DNA of 64,000 bases. It comes from Fistulifera solaris (taxonomy: Eukaryota; Bacillariophyta; Bacillariophyceae; Naviculales; Stauroneidaceae). The stretch spans positions 496,001-560,000 of the forward strand of contig AP026164.1 of NCBI GenBank assembly GCA_030295235.1. The letters are read 5' to 3'. The notes under the pieces were generated by a model. That model made no database searches. It was not told where the DNA came from and worked only from the letters and a program-made list of their open reading frames with translations. Shown piece by piece: positions 23,323 through 38,232 of this stretch. The position numbers and the translations under genes were made by a program. Each line of letters opens with the position of its first letter. Within the stretch, counting starts at the first letter, position 1.

Positions 23323-26300
23323 TTACAAAAAAGCTTTATATCGCTTCACGTCTTCCTTGGTACTAAGCTTACCCGAAGCAACAGATTGGCCGTGGATACC
23401 GGGCATCGGCATATTCTGCGGAATGGAGATGAGGCTGGAGCCACTAGGTGGCACATTTGTCAATCTCGTAGCAATCGTAGATGCACCGAGCGAACCCGCA
23501 TAAGAGTCGGAATCATTATATTCGCGGTAACCACTTGAAGGGCCACCGCTTTTTCGAGTTTCGTCTTCAGAGAAGGATGAAGTAGACTCTTCATCAGAAT
23601 TACTTCCTTCCGAATCAGAAACGTCGCCTTCTTTGTCGGTCGCTGTCGTAACTGTGCGCGTCTTGCCCCAGGAGAAGTCGTCCATATTGGCAAAAGCGTA
23701 AATAGGAAGAATGAAGTAGAACACGGGAATACCAGCGACACAAAATACAGCGAACCACCACAGATAATCCCATCGCGAGCGAACAAGGAATGAAAGCATC
23801 TGTAGTGAGAACGAAACTGCGTAGAATATCAACACAAACGTATCGATAAGCTCGGGTTGGGTGATGAAAAGATATACCAGGTAACCGATGTAGATCAACG
23901 AGGCTGGGAGAATCATCGTGACGATCAAGTCCATGACAACGACCATCTTCATGGAAAACATACAGATACCACACATCGTTTGGACCTTAAGCAGCTCGTA
24001 CATGTTATGAAACGTAGAATTGATCCATCGACGGCGCTGTGAAAGAAGAATCCACATCGTGTGTGGCACGATCGTCCAACACATGGCTTCGGGTACAAAA
24101 CTCAGTCTCATTCCTGGGAAGTACTGCAAAAGCAGTGTTGTGAGCATACGGTCCTCTCCGAGCTCAAAGAGATTCTTCTCGTGAAGTGAGGGGATATCAT
24201 TGCGTGCGTAATCAGTGTAAACCAAATCATGTGCAATCAAGCATTTCATATCTTCTGTCATCACACGATACCTATAAGGGAAGGGATTAGTCCCGAAACG
24301 ACGAAAGATTTGTGAGGTGTGCCGATTAAACTTACATGGTAAAACAACCGGGTAAGCATGTCACGCAACCGAAAACAGATTCGAAAGCTTTCTTCAAGTG
24401 GTGACTGGAATAGTACTCAAACACTTGAATCATAGTGACCCAAGATTGCGCCTTGTTGTCTACTTGCGTCTCTCCACAGCAAGCCAGAATCTTCTTATCC
24501 TGTTCCATGCTGTACACCATGTGCGACATAGAGTCTACATGGACCCTGGTGTCGGCATCAATGGTCATCAGGTATTCGATGTCTTTCGCAGGCATGCCTA
24601 AACTGAAAAGGGCTTTCACCAGGGCCATGTCAAGCTCGCTCGGTTCGCGATTATAATGAATGCGATTGAACATGCCAGCCAAAACCAGCTGCGAATCACG
24701 CTTTCCTCGATTACCGGGACGACCGCTAGATTGTTCTTCTGGGCCACCACGCTTTACAACCACAACATATTTCAGCGACAACTCGACTTCCTGAACTTCC
24801 TTTTCGTAAACTCCTGCGTAAACACTTGCATAATTGTCACGCCGACGTCCAAGAGATCGATAATGATGAGTTTCGTCGTCTTCATTCATTTCGAAACCCA
24901 GAATACGAGCGCAGATCTCAGGCGTACTGTACTTTTCACCACTTCCAGTAATGACACCATCCGCGACCACGCACACTAATTTGTTCTCCTCAGGGTACGA
25001 TGTGTGGATCACAGAATCAAGAGTCTTGCGCAACTCGCCATCACCTTCATTGTAGCAAGGGACCATCACCATGACAGCCGCTTGCAAATCGTCCTCGGCA
25101 AAACTTCGATGAGATCTGTGGAATAAAACGACCAGGGAGTGAGAAAAAGGACACGATTTTTCTCTCTCCATGAAAGTGACAGCGTGAATCTTACCTGCAC
25201 AAGTAAACAAAGGAGCACAAAACCTGCGACGAAAATTTCAACGAAAAATTGTGAGAATAACAAAAACGATACGATTAGGGTTAAGGTTACGTACTTGCAC
25301 CGCCAAGAATCCCGTGATGAAGAAGAGAAAGAAATACCTGCACAGAAGAAATTAAGAGACAAAACGAAGGTCAGAAGATGATAGGATGAGTCATTTGCGT
25401 GTCAGCTAGGCTCCTACGGCCGGTGCCAGACCCTCCGAAGAGAATCCGACACCATAGACCCATCTAGTCACTTCTCAAATCGCATACAATTGCTCTTACA
25501 TTAATACACCGATGGAATTGCATGCCGGATCGTAGCGGTCGTCCACAACAGCCTCGAAGAAGAGCTGATCCAAACAGCTGGGTCGAAGGGGTTAGATTGG
25601 CGTTCAAGCCGTGACAACGTCATCCGTCCGAGACTTACTATAGATAATCGTCCGTGTCAAAGAGATCATAATAGATAGCAGTAGCGTCTTTGTTCAACTG
25701 GATCATGATCAGCCGGTGTAAATCTGCATAAAGATACGCGTTGGGGTGATCAAGGCTCTCCGAGATGGTGTTCGTCTTGTTGTCCCAAAGATCGCTAACA
25801 TACTGCGTCACGTTGTAGATGGTATTCTTGATACGAATGTACTGCATTCCATTTTGACCAAGCTCCCATTGTGGAATGACCAATTGTCCGGCAACGTCGT
25901 TTTTAAACTGTGCCTTGACGGCGTCGATGCCGACGATTTGATCGTGACAAGGAATTCCGGTCAGCAAGTCGAGTTCCGTCAACTGCGTACAGGTAGATGT
26001 ATCATGTGTGGCCAAATACTCGTTCTTGGTTGTATTTAAGCAAAACGCGGGGAGTCGAGCCGGTGCTACACGGGGAAACAGGCGACTAGCATCATTTCCC
26101 AGAAACTGTAGAATTCCATCCTTACCACCGGGGTGGCGATCGACGTAGCCAGCCATATCGTAGATAGTTCCAAAGATAGTAATCCAGGCTTCTCCTTCTT
26201 GCTTCCAAATCTCCGACTGAGTGTATTTGTAACTTTCTTTGCAGAAATAAAGCGGTAAAAGCCGATTCCTCCTACGGTTATGGCCGACATTAAAATCGCA

Positions 26301-27170
26301 ATCATGCAAATCGTCACTTTTTCACTGCGAGAATAAAATGAGCTTGTTAGTTATTGATGCCGCGAAACAGTTCAGCAAAGATAGCGAATACAGCAAGCAA
26401 CAACAATCGAGTTCAGCAAACAAGGACCAGAATCAGCGATGAACGTACCGCCACGCTTGTTTCGGACCAGCACCCTCTTTCGGAACGCAAGCATCCGGAA
26501 TCAAGAAAGTGCATATGAAAGCAAGCGATCGCCAAGCCTGCGACCCAGGAGGACTTTCGGGACGCTTGTAATCTTGCAAAGGCGGCTCGAATCCGTTTTT
26601 GGCCCGCCTTGAATTTTTGGAGGCCGCCGAGCGCGCACTTCTCGCACTGCGAATACTGTGTACCGATTTCGAGCTGGTACTGCGTCCACTGCGATTCGAT
26701 CGATTGCTTCGCACACTGCGATCTTCGCGACTGCCGACCGAAGTGTCGTCGGCGGGAGTGTCGGCCGGTGCGACCGACAGCCCGTGTCGGTATTCGTCGT
26801 ACAAAGCAGCATCGCCATCACGAGGAGGTCCAGCGTATCCGTCGTAGGGAATGGGCATTCCCTCGGGATAACGGGGAGGCGGGAAATTTCCGTGGGGATA
26901 AGGGCCAGGAGGAATGTATCCGCTACCGAGACTACGTTCCTCGCGATAGCCTTGACTGTAGGCCGTCGAGTTACCCCCGTAAGAGGTTCCTCCATATGAA
27001 GTGTCTCCATAGGACGTTCCCGTAAACGAGCCCGAGTACGAGACAGATCCTTGAAGCTGCTGTTTCAGCATCATCACCTGTTCTGCCAGTTCCGCTTTCT
27101 CTCGGGCTAAACGTTCCGCTTCTTCGGGAGTGTAGTGGCCGCTGTGGCCCATTCCGTTTTCCGGCATCAT
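23323..27170 (-). CDS. Chitin synthase A (cytochrome-b5-like domain plus GT2 catalytic domain)
   Basis: Processive membrane glycosyltransferase polymerising GlcNAc from UDP-GlcNAc. Seven exons on the minus strand: 26449-27170, 25639-26324, 25500-25577, 25295-25337, 25195-25223, 24336-25115 and 23323-24271; together 1095 residues. The N-terminus is a Gly/Tyr/Pro-rich then Ser/Arg-rich cytoplasmic region; DACVPKEGAGPKQAWR precedes a membrane helix. A cytochrome-b5-like HPGG segment follows. The catalytic part has VPCYNEG, DADTR, GEDRML and QRRRW, then four to five membrane helices, WGKTRT and an acidic Ser tail. One missing base in the A4 run 26257-26260 breaks exon 2. Diatoms make chitin fibres or use chitin in the wall; which applies here is unknown. 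Confidence 0.9.
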
Positions 27171-28218
27171 TGTGGGTTCTTCAAATTGTGTCAGCAGCAA
27201 ACGATTTTAGGAAAAAGCAAGATTCTGTTTATGTTCTTGACAATCAAAAGATATGCTGTTGACAAAGTCTTTTTCGTCGACAGAAACCAAATAAAAATTG
27301 AGGTGCAGCTTGACCCGTCTCCGTCGCAATTCGCAATGCTTTGTTTATTAGGTTTGAGTCTTTCGGGAAATTTTAAGTACCGTATCTAATCATCCGCGAC
27401 TGTCCACCACCGGCTGTATGTATACGTAGTATTTCATATTTCACGTTCTTTAACTGGAAAGGAACACAAGATAGTTTGTTGGACCGGGCTTAAGATGGCC
27501 GTGTGTCTCGTCTACACCATAATCCATAGTGCCAATCCCTAATGCCAATCGTTTATTGGTTTTGATTGGTTTACCCAAGCTAACTAAGGACAGTTCGATG
27601 TGCCCTTTGCCACGAAGTAATCGAATCACGTTTCTGAGTTGGCATTTAGAGAAAGAACTGAACGTAAAACGCGCCAAGAGCAAGGATTCTTTCGCCCTTT
27701 TTCACTGCACAGCTCATTTTTTCGTTCACTTGTATGTGAAACGCAGTATTTGAACCGGTGCGATAAAAATGAGTGAATACTTTTATTAGGACACGGATTA
27801 CGATATGGGTCATCGACTATTGCCTCTGCCCCGGTCTTAGTCCGAAACTCCCATTTTACTACGTACACCATAGAATTCATGTAGTAGTGCGGTCCCGGTT
27901 GCACATTTTCCGGTACTCAGAAATCACCTTGTGAGTACGATAAGATTTATTGTGATAAATCTCACTCCTTATTGTTCCGCGTCGTTTTGGCCCAATTGTA
28001 CCAGGTACTTGTAACGGAAGTCAAAAGCGCTCGGGCCTCCAGCATCTTGCCGTCCAAGAAAGAGGAGGCCAACAAATCCATTGCCGTGAAAGTTTATCCA
28101 GACGTTTCACTAATCCCTTTTGACTTGCAATTCAAGAGAATCTTCTATCACCGAATCTATTTGAATACCCATTTGACTAGTAAATAGCAAGCCGCAGAGA
28201 CTATTTAAATACGAGAAA
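27171..28218. promoter_or_regulatory. Shared region between the divergent chitin synthase genes
   Basis: About 1.05 kb between two head-to-head paralogues, so it carries both 5' regions. No single motif is claimed. ORFs here (for example 27135-27389 and 27972-28187) lack convincing composition. Confidence 0.45.
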
Positions 28219-31200
28219 ATGGACACTTCGACAATCTCTTCCGCCAAGTCGGAAAAGTCGTCGTCTCATGCCTTGTCCGTGTTGGCGAAAATGATGCATG
28301 AACAAACCGAATTGGTGAATGCAATGGCGGCAGCAGCGAATCGCCCCGCACGTACCCCCGGAAGAAGCCGCGCGGATCGCTCAAGAAAAGAAGAGCTCGC
28401 GCAGCGTGTCTTGTACTTGCAAGGGCAAATGGCGGCCGCGACCGAAGATGCCAGTCGCATGAGTGCCGGCGGATCGACGTTTGCGGGGGCATCTGTGTTA
28501 CCGCCGGGATCGACATTTACGGCTGGAAATTCGACGTATGTTGAGTCACAAGGAGGTTCGACGTTCCCGGGGAGCTACATCGACGGAAACACTCATCCGG
28601 GGCCTTATGCGGGTCATCCGGGTTTTGTCAATGGTCCACCGGTTTATCCAGGAGGTTATCCTCCTCATCACTTCCATGGGCCAGGTCCAGTTTATCCGGG
28701 GGGCTATCCGGTTGGTGGAGCCTATCCTCCTAGTGTGGGTTACTCGCAGGATGGCTATTCGCAGGGTTACTCCCACGACGGCCACTCACAGGGTTACTCC
28801 CACGACGGCTATTCACATCATTCACAGGGATATCCACACGCCCCTTATCCTCCGGGCGGATATGATCTACCTCCGGGGCTGCCCTCTTACAATGGCCACA
28901 TGGTACCGCCCGGCCCTTACCCCATGGACCCTAACGAACGAAGTCAAGGATATGCTGGCGCTCCCTACATCAGCGGAGGTTCCTCGGTGCACAGCGGCAT
29001 GGGACGCAGTGTGCGAAGCAGTCACAGTGTTCGTAGCAGTCATAGCGTTCGCAGCAGTCACAGTCGCTCGAGTCGCAGCCGCGGAGCGCATCAACCCTAC
29101 GATGTTGATGTCACGTACGGTGCCGGACCCCGGGTTCCGATCGTCGTTTCGGCCGATTTCAACGGCCCGCCCATGGGTCGTTCCGATGACGAGTATTCGA
29201 TGGGAAGCCAAAGTTATCACAGTAACAAAAGTGGACGGTCGAATCGTAGTGGTCGCAGCAACAAGAGCAGTCGCAGCACCGGTGCCTCCATCAGCAGTGG
29301 TCGCAGTTCGCGCAGTGGAAAGAGTTCCAAGAAGAAAAAAAAGAATCATGGCTTTGAACCTCCTATTGAAGAATTTGTTCGAGAAGAAAATCCACCGGGT
29401 TCGCGCACTTGGAAGAATATTTCTCGGGCTTGCACGTTTCTTGTGCCCGATGCGTGTGTCCCGAAGGAAGGGGCTGGACCGAAGCAGGCGTGGCGGTAAG
29501 TGATACACACAACAAATCTCTACACAAAAGAGTCGTGCAAGATTGATTCTAACGTTGGCTTTTGCAACTGTAGTGAAAAAATTACCATTTGCTTGATTGC
29601 AATCTTCTTTTCTTTGCTCATCGTAGGTGGTATCGGTTTTCTGCCCATCTTCTTCTGCCGTTCATCGACCAGATATACTGCCGAGGAAGCCAAGAAGGAA
29701 AACCCAGATTGGGTTACCGTGTATGGTAATCTTTACAACTTGGCTGCCTATGAAAGTCAGCATCCGGGTGGTGCTGACACGATTCGCGCGTATCGCGGCG
29801 AAGACGCGAGTAACCGTTTCCCCGACTTCCTATGGGTTGGATGCCAGAGTATTGCATGAACTCGAACAAGACAGATTACATCAAGTCCAATTTCATTACT
29901 CCCGAATGTGTTCTGTCGACCGAAGAAGAGGAAGAAAACCCTTTCTGTCACGTCAGCACGGCGGGTTTGGATAGTGTCCGAAACCTCTTGAGTGATTATC
30001 GGGAAGGTGTTGTAGTTGTTCCCCAGTGGGATCTTGGAAGAGAAGAGCAACAATGGATTCGCATTGACAAGAACATCTACAACGTCACCCAGTACGTCGA
30101 TTCATTACGAGATCCTGCCACAAGGAGAATCGACACAAGCCCTTCGCATCCCAACGCCCTATTGAATGAAAACCTCCATCTCGTGTTGGTCAATAAGTTG
30201 AACCAAGATGCTACATCAGTGTTTTATGATGTTTTCCAAGACGATGCTCAGGCGTACATGGAGTAAGTGAACTTGCTAGCTGTGCCGACTAACATGATGA
30301 GGGCACAATCTCACATAGCCATCCCTAGATGCTTCGACGAGCTTTTTCTACGAGGCTAGGCTGGACGATCGATACGATCCAGCCTGCCGAAGCATCGGTG
30401 TATTCATGTACTTCTTTTTATTCTTCATCGCAGGACTTCTTTTCGTACAAGTAGGTTGCTCCCTTGTCTATCTGGCTCGCAAGCATCGAATTTTTCACGA
30501 AGATGATCTCCAGGCTGCTGTGATGGTGATGGTGCCTTGCTACAATGAAGGCAACACTGAGCTAGAGAAGACATGTAACAGTGTCCTCAGGACCAGCTAC
30601 CCTGTCGAGAACAAGGTGATGTGCATCGTAGCAGATGGTGTCATTACTGGCTCAGGAGAAACATGTAGTACGCCGGAGACTTGCGCCAAGATTCTCGGAT
30701 TTGAAATAGACTTCGAAAAGGACGATACGCATCATTACCGAAGTTTGGGAAAGAATCAAGACAACTTCGCCGGCGTCTACACAGGAACGTGGAAGAAGAA
30801 GGTCGGTGATGTCGAGCGCGAACTGAAGTACATTGTGATAGTGAAAAGAGGCGGACCGGAAGAAAGAGGCTCTAGTCGCGCTGGTAACCGTGGTAAACGC
30901 GATTCTCAGCTTGTTCTCACGGGCTTGTTCAATCGTATTCATTACAATCGAGAGCCCAGCGAACTCGATATCGCGTTGGTGAAGGCCTTGTTTAGTCTCG
31001 GACTACCCGCCAAGGACATTGAATACTTGATGACGATCGATGCAGATACTAGGGTTCACGAGGAATCAATTTCTCACATGGTTTACCACCTTGAGCACGA
31101 CAAGTTGGTACTGGCGTGTTGTGGTGAAACGCAAGTGGATAACAAGGCTGCCTCTTGGGTAACAATGATCCAAGTTTTCGAATACTACTCAAGTCACCAT

Positions 31201-32316
31201 CTAAAGAAAGCTTTCGAGTCCGTGTTCGGTTGTGTCACCTGCTTACCCGGATGTTTTACAATGTAAGATTTCCGATTGGAATTTACCAATTGAAAGCACC
31301 TATGAACCGTACTCACCATTTTTGACGACAGGTACCGCGTCTTCACAGATGAGTTGAAATGCTTGATTTCTAACGATCAAGTTTATATCGATTATGCCCG
31401 CAATGATATCCCTTCGCTTCATGAAAAGAACTTGTTCGAACTTGGTGAAGATCGAATGCTTACAACGCTGCTTCTTCAGCACTTCCCGGGCATGCGTCTA
31501 AGCTTCGTTCCGGAGGCCATGTGCTGGACCATTGTCCCGCATACACTGAAGATTCTTCTGAGTCAGCGTCGACGATGGATTAATTCGACTTTCCACAACA
31601 TGTACGAGTTGCTCAAAGTTGAGACAATGTGTGGAATATGTTGCCTGTCCATGAAAACTGTCGTTGTCATGGATCTCATTGTCACAATGATTCTCCCAGC
31701 ATCTCTTGCCTATGTTGTTTACTTGACCTACCTCTTCGTGACCGAACCCGAGTCGATCGATATGTTTATCATCATTTTCTATGGTATCACTTTCGGCATG
31801 CAGATGGTGTCGTTCCTAATCAGATCCAGGTGGGACTATCTTTGGTGGTTCTTTGTCTTCACTTTCGTGGGTATTCCAGTTTTTTACTTTCTCCTTCCAA
31901 TCTATGCCTTCACAAACATGGACGACTTTTCTTGGGGCAAAACTCGCACTATTGCTGGCGGAGATGAGGGACAAAAGAAGTCAGGAGGAGATGGAAAATC
32001 TAAGAGACTGGACTCCAAGGCTGACTTATTCCCGGAGGAAGCGATATCGAAACGTCAAGGAGGATCAGTGTCTGGCACATCACAGTCAAAAAAGCTTAGC
32101 AAATCGACGCGTGATTCACAAACTAGTTCTGCGCGAGGACCAAAAGGGGATGCTTCTATAGCTTCTGGGACGAACTCAGCAGTTTCTGGGGGACCAGGTG
32201 GCGCTCCTTCAGTAATATCTGGGCTCACTGGGTTTACCGAAAATTCCGGATTCGTTGAATCTTCATCGGTAAAAGAACCCAAAGAAAAATTGCAAGGATG
32301 CAAAGTGGAGCTTTGA
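28219..32316 (+). CDS. Chitin synthase B (paralogue of A)
   Basis: Same architecture as its divergent neighbour, in four exons: 28219-29495, 29574-30262, 30329-31262 and 31332-32316, together 1294 residues. The longer N-terminus has His/Gly/Tyr/Pro repeats (SQGYSHDG) and then a Ser/Arg/His tract (SVRSSH repeats) before the shared DACVPKEGAGPKQAWR. The cytochrome-b5-like HPGG, then VPCYNEG, DADTR, GEDRML and QRRRW are intact, with WGKTRT after the last helices and a Ser/Gly/Lys-rich tail. Two frame breaks: C4 at 29820-29823 (one base short) and T5 at 30343-30347 (one too many). Gene A has three introns where this gene has one continuous exon. Confidence 0.9.
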
Positions 32317-32594
32317 GGACATATATAATTTTTTCGTTTTAAAGTCAGTTTCTTGTCAGTTTGCATCCTTGTTCTTTGTATTGTACTGACGTTGAGAAAG
32401 ACTCTCTTGTAATACATGTACCCATTCGACTAAACCTTGTTTGTTAGCTGTTTGAGTGCACAACTCTTGCATTGCTCTCCAGTTTCTACAGCTGTTTGAG
32501 TTCTTCTTCATTCAGCAGCGAAGTCGATAGGCTAAGGCAATTTGAAAACGTTTAGAATTATACGAAGTAACAGATTGAATCCGTCGACGAAAGT

Positions 32595-34461
<1,867 letters not shown>

Positions 34462-34732
34462 TTATGTACTGTTGACTGATTCCAAAGGATAAAACGTCGA
34501 CACAGGCAATTTGTCGATCCAGACAAATGAATGACCTGGTACTTGTAATTATCAGAAAGAAAGAGTTGTTTCTTGATGTGGTATCCTGACGGGCATGAAA
34601 CGTAACATTGACTTGGCATCATGTGTCATCTTTATTTGGCGGCCGCTTCTTTGATGAAGGCTGACTACTTGTACTGTAGTACGTCAGCCAAAGGCAATTT
34701 ACCGTCGACAGTCAGACGGTGTATGAATCAAA

Positions 34733-34780
34733 GTGTAAGCGACCTTCCTCCACGACTACATTTCAATCATGAATCGTCGA
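34733..34780 (+). repeat. Dispersed hairpin element, copy 3
   Basis: GTGTAAGCGACC followed by a diverged core at 34753-34771, with changes in both arms that weaken the stem. Both halves of the element match copy 1. Confidence 0.65.
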
Positions 34781-34939
34781 TCGTGTGCGACTCCATGCTC
34801 ACTCAAGTCCATCCTTTTGCTCGCTGAATCAACCCTAGTGGTTTAAACATAAGGAAATTGTTCTTAGCAGCAGTTTCATTATACAAATCGACTCTTTACG
34901 GCAAAAGCGGTGCGGATCTTTTCAATAGACCGAAAGTGT

Positions 34940-34980
34940 GGCATCAACTTGGACCAAGACTGCATTTCAGTCATGAACAA
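34940..34980 (+). repeat. Dispersed hairpin element, copy 4
   Basis: Core at 34956-34974 with the perfect GACTG/CAGTC stem. The left part is not clearly conserved. Confidence 0.6.
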
Positions 34981-35284
34981 CGAGGCATTCTATAGCGATG
35001 TGCGATGTTCTTTGTTTAAACGAAAAGAAATAATTGTGTCTGTAGTAGCGCCATGGTAGAAAATTGATGCATCGTTATCTACTCTCTGTCCGGAAATATA
35101 GGCGCTATGGGTCGTCAGCAACCAGATCTTCGGTAGAACCAGAACTTGGTCGGTTACCTCAACCAATGAAAAATTTGATTGCATCGAGGACGCTTTGCTT
35201 TCAACACAACATCAAATATGTACTCCGTATTAACTATCATTTGTGCATAATTCTGATTTTTCATGACTCTTGGTGTCTTGCTTA

Positions 35285-35878
35285 CTAAACTAGCTCGATC
35301 TTTGCCCCCACGGCTTCTAATCTAGCTTTGAGCTCCTCCGCTTTCTCAGCACTAAGATCTTTCTGTAAAATAGTGGGGGCACTCTCCACAAATTCTTTGG
35401 CTTCCTTGAGACCAAGGCCCGAAATAGCACGAACTTCTTTGATGACTTTAATCTTTGCCTTGTCGTCAAAACCCGACAACTGTACTGAAAAAAGTACCGG
35501 AGCTTCTTCTACTGGAGCACTCTCTTCTGCACTGGATCCACCCGTATTACCAGACGCCAGCATCTCCAACTGTCGTTCAATGGCGGCATTTTGCTTTGGT
35601 GTAATGGTCATTCCCAATTTAAAGTTGATACTAGCCGTCAACAATGCTGTTTCCATGGTATCCAGCCACAGAATTTTGTGAAAGATCGAGTCCACTTTCC
35701 TTATTTGTTCTTGTGTGAGACGATGCGTCGTCCAAACGATTTCCTGGCTAGCCGGCATTTCGAGTTCTTGTTGCAGCCGTACGGAACTGTCGTGAAATTG
35801 CGCCCGTAAAGGACCTTGTAACCATCTCCGGGCGGATCTCAGTCCAAATCTTGTGCAGTTAGTACGTAATGGTACCAT
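35285..35878 (-). CDS. Ribosomal protein bL12, probably mitochondrial (copy 1)
   Basis: Stalk protein of a bacterial-type ribosome that recruits translation factors. The C-terminal domain is complete: [25 protein letters not shown] and the end GAKIELV. The N-terminal domain for dimerisation lies before a Gly/Ser/Glu hinge. The leader is Arg-rich without acidic residues ([19 protein letters not shown]), typical of mitochondrial import. The ATG at 35878 is preferred over upstream in-frame starts; it gives 197 residues. A second bL12 gene lies 3 kb away. Confidence 0.85.
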   Translation of the reverse strand: MVPLRTNCTRFGLRSARRWLQGPLRAQFHDSSVRLQQELEMPASQEIVWTTHRLTQEQIRKVDSIFHKILWLDTMETALLTASINFKLGMTITPKQNAAIERQLEMLASGNTGGSSAEESAPVEEAPVLFSVQLSGFDDKAKIKVIKEVRAISGLGLKEAKEFVESAPTILQKDLSAEKAEELKARLEAVGAKIELV

Positions 35879-36415
35879 TTGTAATGAATGGAAAGAATAT
35901 GCACGATAAGAATGTAGATATAACAAAAAGGACATCAATGGCTCATCCTCACCCTCAACAGAAAGAAAATCGCGGGTTTGACGTACGACGTACTGTCCAA
36001 CAGCACGGGGACGGGCGGGCGGGTGTCCGGGCACGGGGCGGGCAGAGGGTAGCATGTGACTGATTTCGTGACTGAGGTAAGAAAAACGTCACAAAATACA
36101 GCAGGAATCATGCTGAAAACTATTTTCGACCCTTTGAATTATTGTTATCATTATTGATTTGATGTTGCTAATCCTTGATGATGTTGTAGGATTGAATAAT
36201 TTCGTCAATTACTCTCACGCTCCAAAGATTAAAGACGTGACACTATCGTGTAAATTGTAGGCGCCCGTTTCTCCGACACTCTTGACTGATTTTCAGTCCT
36301 GGATATTTTGACAAGTTTAAAAAATATCATCTACGAAGCATTTTGCAATTGTAAAATGATCAATCGCCTTGAATGTATATCCACAACATTTTATATCAAG
36401 CCAAGTGCACATAAG
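35879..36415. promoter_or_regulatory. Divergent region between bL12m-1 and the dehydrogenase gene
   Basis: Two genes start from this interval. It holds hairpin-element copy 5 at 36257-36301. No other motif is claimed. Confidence 0.45.
36257..36301 (+). repeat. Dispersed hairpin element, copy 5 (diverged)
   Basis: GTAGGCGCCCGTTTCTCC, then TTGACTGATTTTCAGTCCTG at 36282-36301. It keeps the GACTG/CAGTC arms although the loop differs, which suggests the stem is what is retained. Confidence 0.5.
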
Positions 36416-38232
36416 ATGATGAAAAATACCACAAATAGCTTGCTACGCTCTTGCTCTCGCTCAAATCAGCGTCAAAGACAATTATGTAGACAATTATGTC
36501 GCCGTTTGTCGTCGTCACAGACGTCCGCTTCTTTTAGTATTCTCACCGCGGATAGCAACGGGTTCACATCGAATTCTGTCTATCAATACTTTAGCAACAA
36601 TGAATTTGTAAGGACTTCTTTCGAAGATGAGCTTTTGCCTGTTACGAACCCCGCTACTGGTGATGTGATAGCTCATGTCCCCAGTCGCTTGTGTCCGAAC
36701 GAATTTCAAATTGTCATGGACCGCGCACAAGAAGCCTTTCGAACATGGAGAACTGTGCCTCCTCAACAGCGACAACGTCTCTTTTTGGAATATCAACGTC
36801 TTATTCGACAACATACAGACGAGCTGGCGAAACTCATTACCCTCGAGAACGGCAAAACGTTGATGGATGCTCGCGGAGATGTCTTTCGGGGACTTGAAGT
36901 GGTCGAAACGGCGTGTCAAATTGCTTCGAGTCATTTACTGGGAGACTCACTGGCGGGAGTTTCAAAAAATATGGACTGTATCAGCTACCGTGAACCACTC
37001 GGTGTTTGTGCGGGCATTGCGCCCTTCAATTTTCCGGCCATGATTCCGCTTTGGATGTTTCCTCTGGCCATTGCGGCGGGCAACTCCTTTGTCCTCAAAC
37101 CGAGCGAAAAGACACCCGGTGCAGCTATGAAGTTGGCACAACTTGCTGTCGAAGCCGGATTTCCACCGAATGTTTTGCAAGTTGTACACGGATCGACTGA
37201 AATGGTGCAAGAGATTTGTCAACATCCATATATTCGGGCTATTTCGTTTGTCGGAAGCAACGTGGCGGGAGAATCTATTTATCAACAGGGTACACTTCAT
37301 GGTAAACGTGTGCAAGCGAATTTGGGAGCCAAGAATCATGCAGTCGTACTACCGGACGCTATTAACAAGCAAGCGGTTGTGCAGGCCTTAGTGGGGGCCG
37401 CATTTGGTGCAGCCGGTCAGCGGTGTATGGCATTGTCGGTCGTCGTTTTTGTTGGTGTGGACTGGGTAGACGATTTGAAACAAGCGGCTCGAGCACTCGC
37501 AGTCGGACCCGGATGGGAAACGGGAGTGGACGTTGGACCTTTGATCACAAAAGAATCCAAAGAACGCGTGAAAAATATCATCGGACAAGCCGTGTCAGAA
37601 GGCGCCGAATTAATTCTGGATGGCCGAAATGTCACGGTGGAAGGGTACCGAAACGGTAATTTCATTGGCCCTACTATACTGAAATGTGCTTCTACCGAGA
37701 ATATTTGCTATCGAGAAGAAATATTTGGACCTGTCTTAACTTGTTTCCATGTGAATACGCTCGAGGAAGGTCAGTATACCTTAAAGACTCGGTGCTGGTA
37801 TGGCTCGCCCGTCTCACTTTGTAATCATATTTTTTGTTGCAAACAGCAATTGCTTTGATTAATGAGAACCCATATGGTAACGGCTGTGCATTGTTTACAT
37901 CCTCTGGCAGCGCTGCGCGTTATTTTCAGAATGAAGTCGAAGTGACGCAAGTTGGTATCAGTAAGTTTTACTTCTCCGTGTGATCGTACTGATCGCTATT
38001 CCTGTAATCGTTTCTGAAACTTAACGATCCGTTCTTTGCAGATACGCCCATTCCGGTGCCGTTGCCAATGTTTTCTTTTACGGGAGGAAAAGCCAGCATT
38101 CGAGGCGACCTGAACTTTTATGGAAAATCCGGTGTTCATTTTTATACCAAACTGAAAACAGTGACAAGCAATTGGCCTGAGATACCGCAATCTGATTTGG
38201 GAGGTACGACGATGCCCACCATGGAGAAGTAA
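36416..38232 (+). CDS. ALDH6: Methylmalonate-semialdehyde dehydrogenase (acylating), mitochondrial
   Basis: CoA- and NAD-dependent aldehyde dehydrogenase of valine and thymine breakdown, producing propionyl-CoA or acetyl-CoA. Exons: 36416-37769, 37847-37960 and 38042-38232; 552 residues. The leader is rich in Arg, Ser and Gln and lacks acids (mitochondrial). Seen: [21 protein letters not shown]-like [28 protein letters not shown], catalytic Cys in [10 protein letters not shown], and EIFGPVL. The final exon ends with [17 protein letters not shown], which is characteristic of the ALDH6 group. The ATG at 36308 opens the frame earlier but adds an unlikely leader. It sits between two bL12 genes, which may share its organelle. 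Confidence 0.92.

Noticed and set aside
28463-29508. Long alternative-frame ORFs (346 and 213 residues) over the chitin synthase B N-terminus
   Set aside because: Low-complexity repeats keep other frames open; the main frame joins by splicing to the conserved core.
30393-30434. Chitin synthase B intron ending at 30392 or 30433
   Set aside because: Comparison with gene A shows the DDRYDPAC segment is coding in both; the 30263-30328 intron fits phase.
36308-36415. Earlier in-frame ATG of the dehydrogenase gene as start
   Set aside because: It would place a mixed, acid-containing segment before a good mitochondrial leader that starts at 36416.
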